Origin: Apis mellifera
Lineage: Eukaryota; Arthropoda; Insecta; Hymenoptera; Apidae
Assembly (NCBI RefSeq): GCF_003254395.2
Contig: NC_037648.1
Span: 9,860,009 to 9,924,008 of the forward strand
DNA: 64,000 nt
Reading direction: 5' to 3'
Position numbers and translations under genes: made by a program. Each line of letters begins with the position of its first letter. The stretch's first letter is position 1. Below the pieces are notes generated by a model, which made no database searches, was not told the DNA's origin, and worked only from the letters and a program-made list of their open reading frames with translations. Below, one piece after another: positions 36,801 to 49,001 of the stretch.

Positions 36801-38227
36801 TTGAACAACTTTTAGAAACAATAACAGTAGTAGAAAAAAATGAAAAGGAAAGTACTATACATGCTCAAGAATTAGAACATCAATTGAAAGATGCAACCAA
36901 TATTCGTGAAAAACAATTGAAAAATGCTAAATCCGAATTAGAAAGATTGAAAACAAAAGCTGAAAACAGTCGTAAAGAATGGCAAAAACGAGAACAAGAA
37001 GCAGATATGCTTGAGCTAGAAATAAAAGAATTACAAAAAAGTATTGAAGTTGGAAAAGAACAATTAATAACATCTGAAGAAAAGTTAAATATATTACAAG
37101 AAAAAGCAAATAAATTAGAACAAGAACTAAATGAAGTAAAAGTTAATGTAAAATGTATACAATCTGATATAAAAGTACAAAAAGATAATATTAATAAACA
37201 AAATGCTTATTTGCGAAAGCTCATGACGCGAAAAGAAGATATTATAAAGCAAAATAAAGAAACAGAATTGGATATTAAAAAATTAAATCATGAAATTAAT
37301 TCAATTAAGAATATTGTTAAAAATTGTAAAGAAAATGTTTCTGAACTTATTCAAAAATATGAATGGATTGAACAGGATAAAATTTATTTTGGAAAAACAG
37401 GTAATATTTGTTTTTTATAAGTTTAAATTATATATTAAATTTTATGTATATTTTATTAGGTGGTATTTATGATTTTAATGTTAATAAACCTAAAGAAATG
37501 GAGCAAAAAGTACAACAATTACAATCGATGCGTGAAAAACTTAGTCGAAGTATTAATACACGTGCTATTAGTCTTCTTGATAAAGAAGAAGAACAATTTA
37601 ATGAAATGATGAAGAAAAAAAAAATAGTTGAAAATGATAAAACAAAAATATTAGAGACAATTAAGCATTTAGATGAAAAAAAGAGAGAAACATTATTGAA
37701 AGCTTGGGAACAAGTATTTAATACTATTTAATATTTAAATTAAATTGAAGTATTAAATTTATATTACATAATTATTATATTAATTTAATATTAATTTTTA
37801 GGTAAATAAGGATTTTGGGTCAATTTTTAGTAGTTTATTACCAGGAGCTGATGCAAAATTACAACCTTGTGAAAATCAAACAGTTACAGAAGGATTAGAA
37901 ATAAAAATTGCATTTTCTGGTATTTGGAAAGAATCATTAGGAGAATTATCAGGCGGACAAAGATCTTTAGTTGCTTTGTCTTTAATCTTGGCTATGCTTT
38001 TATTTAAACCTGCTCCACTTTATATTTTGGACGAAGTTGATGCTGCATTAGATCTCTCTCATACTGAGAATATTGGTATAATGTTAAAAAAACATTTTAA
38101 ACATTCACAATTTATTGTTGTATCATTAAAGGATGGAATGTTCAACAATGCTAATGTAGTATTTACAACTAGATTTGTTGATGGAATGTCAACAGTATCT
38201 AGAAGTGAAAAAATAAGAAGTAAGTAA
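33845..38227 (+). CDS. SMC2: Condensin subunit SMC2, 1177 aa
   Basis: Exons are 33845-34012, 34251-34673, 34762-35040, 35150-35923, 36013-36600, 36779-37400, 37460-37713 and 37802-38227 (3534 nt, all phases fit). SMC2 pairs with SMC4 as the ATPase core of condensin I and II, compacting mitotic chromosomes. The N-terminal head has Walker A GFNGSGKS (residues 32-39) and the typical MYIKSMVLEGFKSYGKR start. Long K/E-rich coiled coils flank the hinge, which ends GGKLYNIVVDTEM across an exon junction. The C-terminal head carries the ABC signature ELSGGQRSLVALSLIL (about 1084-1099) and Walker B LYILDEVDAALDLSHT. The human protein is 1197 aa; the bee C-terminus lacks the basic tail. The stop follows an A|GTAAGT donor-like string, so an alternative 3' end cannot be excluded. 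Exon 3 could end three bases earlier (Asp versus Asp-Val). Confidence 0.97.
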
Positions 38228-38821
38228 ATAAGTGTATCATACCTCTCAATCTACATATTACAATCTCAATCTCAATCACAATCTCACTCAATCTACAATC
38301 TATTATGTATATAAATAAATTAAGGTATTTTATCTATAATAGATAATTTTATATTTGATAAATATTTTTTAAATAATACTCCTGTACAATAAATTAGAAT
38401 AAATTTTTATAAATTATATTTTAAGTATATATATTAAGTATTTATATGAAATGCCTTCATGATTAAAAAAATTCCAAACATTGGATTCCTATATAAAAAA
38501 AGTATAAAGATATATAATTTTTAATATATATTATTTAATATTTATCATATTTTTATGAGTAATTATATCTACATATTATATATTATCATAAAATATTTAT
38601 AAAATACATTATACAATATAACAGTTTATTTATTAATATTTAAATATTTATTATTTACAATAATTTTAGATTTATAATGCTTTACAAAATATTGTTCAAA
38701 AAGAACAATATTTCCTACATAAAAAAAATTTTTTGTTTTAGGAATCCATTTTTGTTCAGAATTTTTTTGATATTAATGATATATTTTTTAAAAATTTAAT
38801 AAGAACAAAGTTCTTATAAGT
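38228..38821. other. Convergent 3' interval between SMC2 and RPS6KC1-like gene
   Basis: AT-rich, no coding potential. A short imperfect CAATCT-type tandem repeat occupies about 38245-38300, right after the SMC2 stop. Confidence 0.6.
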
Positions 38822-41800
38822 TTAAAGTGTAGTTACCAAATTTGACCAATTAATATCTTTAAAGAATGGATGTTGTTTTATTTCGGGTATTGTCATCCTT
38901 TCATTTGGTTCATATTTTAATATCTGTAAATTTATAAATTTTATAAAAATTCTATATTTTAAATAAGAAGAAATTATTTTAGATATTAGAAGATTTAGAA
39001 CAATAAAAACTTACATTAAGAAGCAAAGATTTTGCATTTTCAGAAAGCTTGCTAGGAATGTTAATTATGGAATGCGATTGAAACGAACCTGGATGTTTTG
39101 CTTCAAATTTCTGCAAAATAAAATAATTATATAGTATCTATTTTATATTATATATTTTTAAAAAAATTTTATTTTTATTTATGCATACATTGCCTACTAT
39201 TAATTCGTATAATATAACGCCGAAACTCCAGATATCTGTAGCTGGAGTAAGACGAATCATAGCTGAAAATGTGCATAATTCAGGAGATGAATATGGATAT
39301 TTATATTTTAATAAATCTATATCATGGCGAGGTACAATATATGTTAATTGCACATGCCCGTTATCATCAAGTAATACATTATCAGGTTTTAAATCAAAAA
39401 CAATAACATCTTGTTGGTGTAAAGCTTCCAGAGCTAAAAGTATTTCAGCAGTCCAAAGACGAATTACATTTTCTGGTATTGTCCAATATTCTTGTTCAAT
39501 ATCCATATTGTTGTTTTTTGTTGATACCATTAAAATTGTATTATATTTTAATTGTTGATTATTTGATATGCAATAATTATTTATTTCCATTTGATTATGA
39601 ATATCTATCAATTTATTTAATTCATATTTTCGTGAAATATCATCATATCTATTTTCTAATGCAAAATATGTATTATTTGTTTTCAAACTATCTATCGAAG
39701 AATTTATGGATTCTTTTTTTTCGAAATTAAGATTTTTATAACTATTATTTAATGATGAATTAGTGCTGCTATATTGACTCTTTATATTATTTTGTGATAA
39801 ATAATTAGATGTTATCACATTCTTCTCAGGTATTTTTTCGTTTGTAATAGTTTTATTTGTATCGTCATTTTCTAATAATATATCATTAACATTTATTGAC
39901 ATTTCATCATAATGTTTTGGTTGACATATATTTTTAAAATTTAATAACGAAGTATTATCTTGATGATTTATCAAGCGATCAGATTCACATAATCGATTGG
40001 CAACAGAATTACTTTCTTTTAAAGTTGCATTAACCGATTGTAATAGTATTTGCGCCTTTTCTAGTAATTGTGTAGTAGATACATTGGTATATTTTTCATA
40101 ATTTTTTTCTACCATTATCGGATATATTTCCATTTGTACTTTAGTGTTTGTACTAAGATTTAAATTTTCAATTTCATCTTCAATTTCGTTTATATCGCTT
40201 TTATGTAATCTGACATTATTATCATCACTTACTTTTTTAATGTCTTTTTCTGTAATTATTTTGTCACAATTTTTATTACTGACAGAATTATAATGTGATG
40301 TTATAAAATCCCACAATTTTCCACGGCTATAATATAATTCAAATAATTAGATTTTACGGATTACAAAATAGATTTTATGATTAAATAATAAAAAGATAAA
40401 ATAATAATATTATTTTTATAATATTTACCCTAAATGTTGTAAAATTAGAAATATGCGCGTATCTGTTTCAATACATGCATGTAAACGGACCATGTATGGT
40501 ATTTCACCGCGTAATATATAATTACTTATACTTTCTTTGTTTGAAGATAATTTTTCTATAGCCTGAAATTAAGAGAATTTTTAAATTTTTATATTTCATA
40601 TTTTTTTTAACTAATTTTTTTAAACTATAAAATATTCAAATTATTTATACTTTTACAATATTGAGGCAGTTTTGACGAATATCTCTTACAAGCATTACTG
40701 ATTCTATAATTTTTAATACTTTATAATATTGAAGTTCTGCTATAGGTTTATTCAATACTGAGATGTTGCAATTTAGATATCTATTATAAAGTTTTTCAGC
40801 ACGTACTAAATATTTTGATATTTTTTCTTTAATTATTTCTGCTCTTATTTTATTTGAATCAGTTTCAACTCCAGAACGAAGACTAGAGATTCCCATTTTA
40901 TATTGAGTAAATGCTTCTTCATATTCAGTAAGATCTTCATGTTTAATAGCTGCACTCATATGTGCAGCTGCAATTAGAATATATTGTGGTGAATCTGTCA
41001 ATGATTGTGGTAAATCAGAACCATCATGAGTATTTATTGAAGAATTTATATCTTCAATAATGGTATCATTATTTGTTTTAGTGTTTGATGCTAAAATTAC
41101 AGAATCATTCTCCTTCTTAATACAATAATTTTTATAGCAATTATTATTTTTATTAGAAATTAATTGGGTATCCTCTAATTTAGAAACAATTTTACTTGAA
41201 TCATTGTTTTCCATTAATAATTTATTATGTATGCTTTTTGTCATGGATATCTTTTCATTTTCAGTTTTGTATCTTAAATTATTTTGTGGTAAAATTTGTT
41301 CTTTAGAATCAGATGCTCCTTGAGATTGATTTATTTCATTTTTAGAAATAGATGAATTTGTAAATGATGTTTGAATATTTTTGATTTGGGAAATATTTTG
41401 AGGAATAATATCATTATTAGATAAAGAATTTACATAAGAATGAAGATCTTCTGTTGATGTATCAGAACTAATAGACTGAGAATAATCATTTAAATAATAA
41501 TCAGCATGACTAGTTTCAAAAAATTTTATGAAAATATCACTAGAATATAAATATGAATGTCTTCCTATAAATTCTAAAAATTTTAATGCACATTCTCTTC
41601 TTTCTTCAATGACATCGGCTTCAAATCTACCAAAAAATTTTGGTTTTGGAAATGATGGAAAACTTTCTTTAATTCGAGATTGTGAATATAATACATTTAA
41701 TTCTAAATGAAGTTTTTTGAAATCATTATAACGTTTCCATACAGACACTTTAGAAATTTCTTCATGAGAACTTTTTAAAAATACCTAAAAAAATACATAT

Positions 41801-42059
41801 ATTTATAACTTAATATCTAAAATATTATTTTCATATAATACAAATCAAATTATTAAAGTGAATATCATAAAGATTAATTTGAAATTATTATAAATTTTAA
41901 ATCCACAGAAAAATTGATTAAACTATTTTATTTTATTTTATATATTATATTTGTACTGCATACCACAGATGTGACTTTGTAAATAGTAAATCCTTTTTTA
42001 TGTCGTGTCGTTTCTGGAATAATAAAACGTCTCACACATTTGTCTCTAGTGGGTGCCAT
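38822..42059 (-). CDS. RPS6KC1: RPS6KC1-like PX-MIT-pseudokinase protein, 899 aa
   Basis: Exons are 42059-41964, 41784-40651, 40562-40429, 40326-39189, 39110-39015 and 38923-38822 (2700 nt). A PX domain (about 10-135) shows WKRYNDFKKLH, the proline loop FPSFPKPKFF and a basic helix IEERRECALKFLEF. Such domains bind phosphatidylinositol 3-phosphate, consistent with an endosomal location. An MIT-like helical hairpin follows (about 300-370, HMSAAIKHEDLTEYEEAFTQ). The C-terminal kinase-like domain is interrupted by a ~280-aa N/S-rich insert between the N-lobe (YMVRLHACIET, FLILQHLGRGKLWDFI) and the C-lobe. In the C-lobe the catalytic loop is VFDLKPDNVLLD, and LTY stands where DFG should be. Human RPS6KC1 (1066 aa) has the same architecture and also departs from DFG, so this is probably a scaffold and not an active kinase. 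Confidence 0.92.
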
Positions 42060-43260
42060 TGTTTATACACTTAAATATAGAAGTTCAATAAATTGATTAC
42101 TTTATCGTAGGTCGCGTATTTCTATCATGATTTTTTCATGTCTTTAATTTTTTTTTTCGTTTACGTGGCATATATATCGTTTTTATTAATTTTCAATTAA
42201 TATTAATATCCATTTATCTATTCATATAATAGCGTAATTGCTATAGATAATTATTTGTAATGCAATGGTTTTACAAATTTTTTATGAAATTTATGTATTT
42301 TTTATGTATTTTAAATCATAATGAACATACCAAGTTTTTTTATAATCGATTTTAACAATTTTCATAAATAATTAAACAAAGATTCTATTATTATTTTATT
42401 ATAATATTATTTTATTTCACTATTTATGTATTTCAACTGAGCAAGTAATAGAAGTCAAGAAAAATCAACTTCTTAGAACCCTGTCGTTTCACCACTTAAG
42501 TGGAACTGCGCGTGCGATATCATGTCATGAATTTAAAACTAAAAATACATGAAATAGGAATTAACAAATAAAAAAGAACGAAGTATATACTAATTAATGC
42601 CTTTTAAAAAATACTTTTTCAATATTAACTTTCAACTTTACTTTTTATTATTATTAAATTTTTAAATTATTAAATTCATTTATGATTATTCATTTGAATA
42701 ATCTTCATGTTGAATTAAATCATAATCCTAATAAAAAATATTTCTATAATATGATATTAAATAGATATCAAAATTTATTGTCAAAACATTTTATGAAACA
42801 ATATATATTATTATATATATATTTTTATTTAATTATATAATTTGACATATAAAATAGATTGATAAATCTAATAGATCTATTAGATTATCTAATAAAACTA
42901 GATAAGTCGATTGATAGAAGAGATAGAAAAATCTATTAATCATTTATTAATAATATTAATTGTTCTATATCTTGAGAACTTAAAAATGTGTTACCACTTT
43001 AATATCATTTTCAGTGTTATCGATACGGAATAAAATAGATTTCATCAAAATTCTTTTACCATTTTTGTGTCATTCTTCATTACCGATTTAGCTTAGAATA
43101 AGATTGTAACGTTCGATTGAACTAAAACTATTAAAACTATATATTTATAATTAAAAATTAATAAAGAAATTAATTTTAATTAAAATAAAAATAAATATAA
43201 CTAAGAGAAATAAAACAAATATTTTGTTGCAAAATACATTATTACATGCGTATAAAGTAT

Positions 43261-43324
43261 TATTTCAAATTTAAACAAATAATTTTATAAATAATGATAA
43301 AATTATTTGTTTAAATTTGAAATA
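43261..43324. repeat. Perfect 28-bp inverted repeat (foldback)
   Basis: Left arm 43261-43288 and right arm 43297-43324 are exact reverse complements around an 8-nt loop. The arms are nearly all A/T with central TTTAAAC/GTTTAAA and AATTTGAAAT segments. The match stops abruptly at both ends. It could be a remnant of a small foldback element or a mutation-prone palindrome. Confidence 0.9.
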
Positions 43325-43420
43325 TATACAATAATTTATTACAATATTTATATAATAATTTATTTAAATTCTATTTATATAAATAAAATTTGTTATATAG
43401 ATATAAAGGATTTATTATAT

Positions 43421-43450
43421 TTGTAGAGATATTTTTCAATATCTCTACAA
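43421..43450. repeat. 12-bp inverted repeat (second foldback)
   Basis: TTGTAGAGATAT (43421-43432) and ATATCTCTACAA (43439-43450) are exact reverse complements with a 6-nt loop. Outside a bulge, GATTTA and TAAATC extend the pairing. It lies about 100 bp from the longer foldback. Confidence 0.85.
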
Positions 43451-44600
43451 TAAATCAAATCTTGAGAAACAATATAATTAATTAATTAAATAATAATTGA
43501 AAAATAATATGCATATATTATTACGTTATAAGAGAAAAATAATTGATAATTGATAATATTATATTGATTCAATAAATTATATTGATAATAATGAAGAAAA
43601 ATATATACTTTGATTAAATTATCAAAACTTACAATGATGATTACTATATAACATATATAATACAATGTTCATATTAAAAAGAAATAAAATAAATAAAAAA
43701 ATATGATAAAATATGATGTAATATTATATTTTTATTTACATTAGGTTTAAAATGTTAATATTTGAAATTTAAATAAATATAAATAATAAATTTAATATTT
43801 AGATATTATATATTTATAACGAAATTTAAATATTATTTAAATATATTTAAATATTATTATCTATATTTAGAACGAAAATAAAGAAACATTTTTTTTTTAA
43901 AAATCATTTAAATATATTTCATTTTAACATAATATTTATTGGTATAAATTGTTGAATTTTTATTAATTTTCCACAATTATAATTATTTTATAACTTTATA
44001 TTGATAACTGACAATAATATTGATAAAATATTGATAAAAAATATATAAATATTGAATAAAAAGTTAAAAAAAAAAATTGACTTATTTTGATTCAATATTT
44101 AAAAACAATCAATATCATATGATTAATATGAAATCATATGAAATTAATTATATTTTGAGAGAAAACAAATTTTTTGACTTTTTTATTTCTTATAAAATTT
44201 TACTTATAATGTATAAAATATAAATAAATAATAAAATATAAATAAAATATAAATAAATGAATATGAAAGAATAAAAAAATGGACAGTTTTTTTTATTGTA
44301 AAATTAAAGAATTAATCATGCAATATTAAAATGAACAATTTATGATTAATTTATCTTTTTGATATTTTTTTTCTTTTATTGATATTGATATTCTGCTTTT
44401 TATTCAATTTTTATTGTAATTTATAATCGTAATCCAAACTTGCATTCGTTTGCATTCTATTATCTATTATTAAGTTTGCTTTTCAATATCGTAAGCCAAA
44501 TTTACATTGGTTAAAAATCAATGCCATACGAGAAATCCGACAATAACATATCTTCTTGGATAGATTTGATGTGGTGGGAATAATTGCATACCCTCTTCTC

Positions 44601-44717
44601 ATTTTCATTTAAGATTGATTTGCTTTGCAGTGAGTGACAAGTAATTCCTTTAGTCTGACCCTTTCCTTAAATCTTCAATCTTAAATCCAAAATTATTATT
44701 ATATTGAAAGAAAAAGG
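44601..44717 (+). promoter_or_regulatory. Probable 5' leader exon of the CYP4 gene
   Basis: A strong donor (AAAGG|GTAAGTAA) after 44717 pairs with an acceptor (TTAACAG) ending at 45568, which precedes the CYP4 ATG by 69 nt. The segment before it is less AT-rich than its surroundings. The 5' boundary is a guess. Confidence 0.4.
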
Positions 44718-45568
44718 GTAAGTAATTGATTATATTATTTTAATTTATAGATTTCAATATGAATTTGAAAACAGTGCATAATTATATATCATTATTGTTA
44801 ATATTATTAATATATTAAATATTAATTTTAAAATAATTCTTATAAACTTATTTTTAAAAATTTTTAAAAATGTTTGTAAGTTATTTTACATATTTTATGT
44901 AAAGAATTTTATAAAAAAAAATAATAAAAACAAATAATTTAATTTGATAAATAGAATATTTATGCAAAATTTGAGTATACAAAAACTTACAAAATATACG
45001 TAATCATATTTTTTTGTTTCATACAATTCACGTTATAGATATACTGATAAATTCAACAAAGCGCATATTACTAAATTTTTTATTTTTATTATAATCTAAT
45101 TGTATTTAATGCTAATATTTGTAATTTAACAATTGATGCTTTATATTTTTATGTTTTTATTTTTTTATTTTTAATAAAGATATTTAAATAAGAGATATTT
45201 AGAGATAACATTTTATCAATAAATATAAAAATATAATTTGAAATATACGATTTCATATATTTTTCGATTAATGTTAATATATATAAAATAAAAAAAAATT
45301 GGTATAATATTTTCTGATAATTCAATTAAATTTATACTTACACTTATATATGTTTTGAATTATATAACGAAAAAACGAGAAAATTTTTCTTTTATATAAA
45401 GCAAATAATTATGATAAATTTTTTAAAAAAACATTAATGAAAAATATATCCAATACAATTTATGAATGAATGAAATTTGTTAATGAAGTTTGAAATATAT
45501 ATTATTAAAGAATAATAAATATATATTAAAATAATCGCATTTTATATATATATCTATATTATTAACAG
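44718..45568. other. Putative 5'-UTR intron of the CYP4 gene
   Basis: AT-rich, without open frames; bounded by the donor at 44718 and acceptor at 45567-45568. Confidence 0.35.
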
Positions 45569-45637
45569 ATTTAATAAGAGAAGCGTAAAAAAAAAATTGG
45601 AATATCAATTGGAATTGAATGTTGAAATTTTAAGAAA

Positions 45638-48600
45638 ATGATTTCTGCAATATTGTTCTTTATATTTCTCTTGGCCACTCTACATTATTTTCTATTACAT
45701 CATAGAAAATTTGGAAAAATGATAAATTTGATACCAGGACCTGAGCCATTACCAATTCTTGGAAATATTCCTACTTTTCATAACATTTCTCCAAGTAGGA
45801 AGAAAAATTTTATTTTTCTTTAAATTGATTTTATTTTAATTTTAAGTTTAACGATTTCATTGAATTTCACTTATAAATATAGAATTAATATTATTAACAT
45901 TCATTTACTTTATACTTATTGTAGGTGAGCTTTGGAAATTTTTGACACAATTAAGCAAACAATATTATCCAATTTATAGAATGTGGACTTTCTTGGAAGC
46001 ATATGTTCATATTTGTCATCCGGATGATATTGAGGTAATTAGAAAAAAAAATTGGATATAAATAATTCTTGAAATATAATATTTTAAAAAATATATAATT
46101 TAATTAATATAATTTTAATTAACATAAATTCCACATTCACATTCCACATTCAAAACAAAATCCACATTCTTTTATAATTCCAAATTAAAATTATAAGAAT
46201 ATTTATAGATATAAGATACATAATGATATAAGAAAAAATTAAATACTGTTGAATTTTTTACGCAAAATGTCAACTTACGTAGGTGAGAGAATAAAGAATC
46301 ATTATTTTCTTTTCATCATCTAGACAATTCTTGGAAATATTAAATTTACTAAAAAAGGTTTTGGCTACAAATACTTAAAGCCTTGGTTCAATACTGGACT
46401 TCTTACTAGTTCAGGTATATTTTATTTCTTTTTTTATTTATTATATTTTTTTTCTTCTTTCATTTGTTGGATTATGAAATATTTTTAATTTTTGATAAAT
46501 TTATTTGAGAGTTTAATCATTTTTTTTTTGCTACATTATAAATGACAAACGGAGAAAAGTAAATAAGTAAATATACTTTATTGATTTCTTGCAGGTCATA
46601 AGTGGCACGTTCGCAGAAAGATATTGACATCTGCTTTTCATTTTAATGTGCTTCGACAGTTTGTTGATATTTTTATAGAGGATGCTGAACGCTTAATTAA
46701 AACATTAGAGAGTGAAGAAGGAATTTTCGTGGAAAATTTATTGCAACTCACTAGCGAACACACATTAAATGTGATATGTGGTAAATTATGAAACATTATC
46801 TATTATTTGGATAATTATAATAATGAAAGATTTTGTTGAATGAAAATTTAATTTAAAATGAATCTTTTTTTAGAAAATATTAAAATTAGAAAATATCATT
46901 TTTCATATTTGTTTTAATAATAAAACATTTATTATTATAATAGAGATATATTTTAATTAATTAAAAAAAATTGGATTAACTAGATTTTTAAAAATTATTT
47001 AATTGTTTTTAGAAACTGCAATGGGAACCTCATTAAAAAATAAAGAAAAGTTTCAGTATGAATATCGTAAAGCTGTATATAATATGGGTTGTATTTTCGC
47101 CAATAGGTAATAAATAATTTTTATATTATATTATCTCTAATTATTATACCATATTAAATTTTTATTGGTTATATATATAAATATTTATATGTAAATATCT
47201 ATATCATTTTAGAATTGTAAAACCTTGGTTTTATTATGATTTCTTCTTTAATCTTTCTCCTGAAGGATGGCAACAATCTAAATTACTTAAAATATTGCAT
47301 AATTTTACGCGAAAGGTAATTTTTATTATGAATATGATTTTGTACCATAATTTAATCATATTATTTATAGTAAAAAATTTTTTTTATTTATTGTTTTTTA
47401 CAATTTTAATATTATATTTTTTACATAATAATATTTTGATAATATGTTTATAGATAATTCAAGAACGAAAAGAATATCACGATAAAACGAACGGTCGATA
47501 TTTAAATGATTTTCATGAGAATATAAATGAAAATGATAATAATAATGATTATAATGACTGTAGAAGTAAATATATGATATGTTATATATATATATATATA
47601 TATGATATATTTATTGATTAGCATGCAAAACGTGTCTATTTTTTTCTATTTATTTCTATTTATTATAGTTCGCAGAAAAAGACTCGCTATGCTTGATTTA
47701 TTAATAGAAGCTCATCGAAATAATAAAATAGATGATGAAGGAATTAGAGAAGAAGTTGATACATTTATGTTTAGAGTATGTATAATATTTTTATATTATA
47801 GGAATGTAAACAATTTTTCGAATGATAATAAAACAGAAATTTATATTAAATAGGGACACGATACTACAGCTATATCTTTTTGCTTTTCTATAATGCTTTT
47901 AGCTGAACATAAAGAGATTCAGGTAATTTATTTATTATTTATTTACTATTTTATATTATTTACTAATTATTTATTATATTATTTATAATTGTTTATCAAA
48001 GGATCGAGCAAGGGCTGAAATAAAAGCCGCAATAGAAGAAAATGGAGGAAAATTAAATATAACTGTTCTTCAAAATCTTCCGTATCTCGAAAGGTGTATT
48101 AAAGAATCTCTTCGTCTTTTTCCAAGCGTACCACGAATTTCGCGTAAACTGGAAACGAGTGTAAAATTAAGTGAATACAAAAATTATATACTAAAATAAT
48201 TATGCTTAATTTTTTCTTTTCTTATAAAAATTTTATTCTTAATAATTATTTATTCTTAATTTTTATATATAATTATAAGAAATATATTACATTTTTAGGT
48301 AATTATGAAATACCTTCGAATACTATAATTAACGTGAACATATTTGATACTCATAGAGATCCAAAGTTTTGGCCGAATCCAAATAAGTTTGATCCGGATA
48401 GATTTTTACCTGAAAATTCTAAAAAACGACATCCATATGCTTACGTACCTTTTAGTGCTGGACCACGAAATTGCATTGGTAAGAATTTCACATTCCAATA
48501 AATATTTATGAAACAGTATCTTTATATATACAAGGATGTGTGAAAAATTTCTTAAATTTAGAAAAATAAATTTTTTATTGATAAGTAAAAAAATGAGTAT

Positions 48601-49001
48601 GTTAAAAGTTGAATTTATTTTTATTTAATTTTAATATTTTTTTGAATGAAAAAAAAAACTAAATTACTGAATATTATTAGTTGAGAATGAATTTTTATAA
48701 TTTCTAAATTATAAGTTTGTAATTTCTAAATGTAAGTTTTTGTGAATATTATATATATATAATTTTCATAAAATAAAATATTTTATTTTTTATATAAATT
48801 TAATAATATATATAATATTTTTATCTTGTAGGACAACGATTTGCCATGCTCGAATTAAAAACATATTTAGGTCTTCTTTTATACAATTACTATTTCGAAC
48901 CTATCGACTATCTTAAGGATGTAACTTTTGTTTCGGGCATTGTATTGCGATTAGAAAATCCAGTTCGAATGAAATTCATTCCTGTTAAGAAGATATGTTG
49001 A
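45638..49001 (+). CDS. Cytochrome P450, CYP4 clan, 515 aa, 12 coding exons
   Basis: Exons are 45638-45794, 45925-46034, 46324-46414, 46595-46780, 47013-47106, 47213-47315, 47454-47565, 47669-47775, 47854-47922, 48002-48170, 48299-48478 and 48832-49001 (1548 nt). The product is a microsomal haem monooxygenase. An N-terminal membrane anchor (ISAILFFIFLLATLHYFLL) is followed by the proline hinge IPGPEPLPILGN. The C-helix is WHVRRKILTSAFHF and the I-helix GHDTTAISF. The K-helix ExxR is ESLR, the meander is FDPDRFLPEN, and the haem loop PFSAGPRNCIG carries the cysteine ligand. The motifs and length place it in CYP4, whose insect members oxidise fatty acids, pheromones or xenobiotics; the subfamily is not resolved. 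It lacks the large insertion of CYP4G enzymes. Odd points are Arg instead of the usual Glu before GHDTT (MFRGHDTT) and an Asn/Asp-rich insert (about residues 270-285). Confidence 0.95.

Larger units (their letters stand above)
42060..44600. other. AT-rich intergenic region between RPS6KC1-like and CYP4 genes
   Basis: Contains the RPS6KC1-like promoter side (a patch of higher complexity at about 42440-42530), then very AT-rich DNA with two foldbacks annotated separately. No gene was recognised on either strand. Confidence 0.6.
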
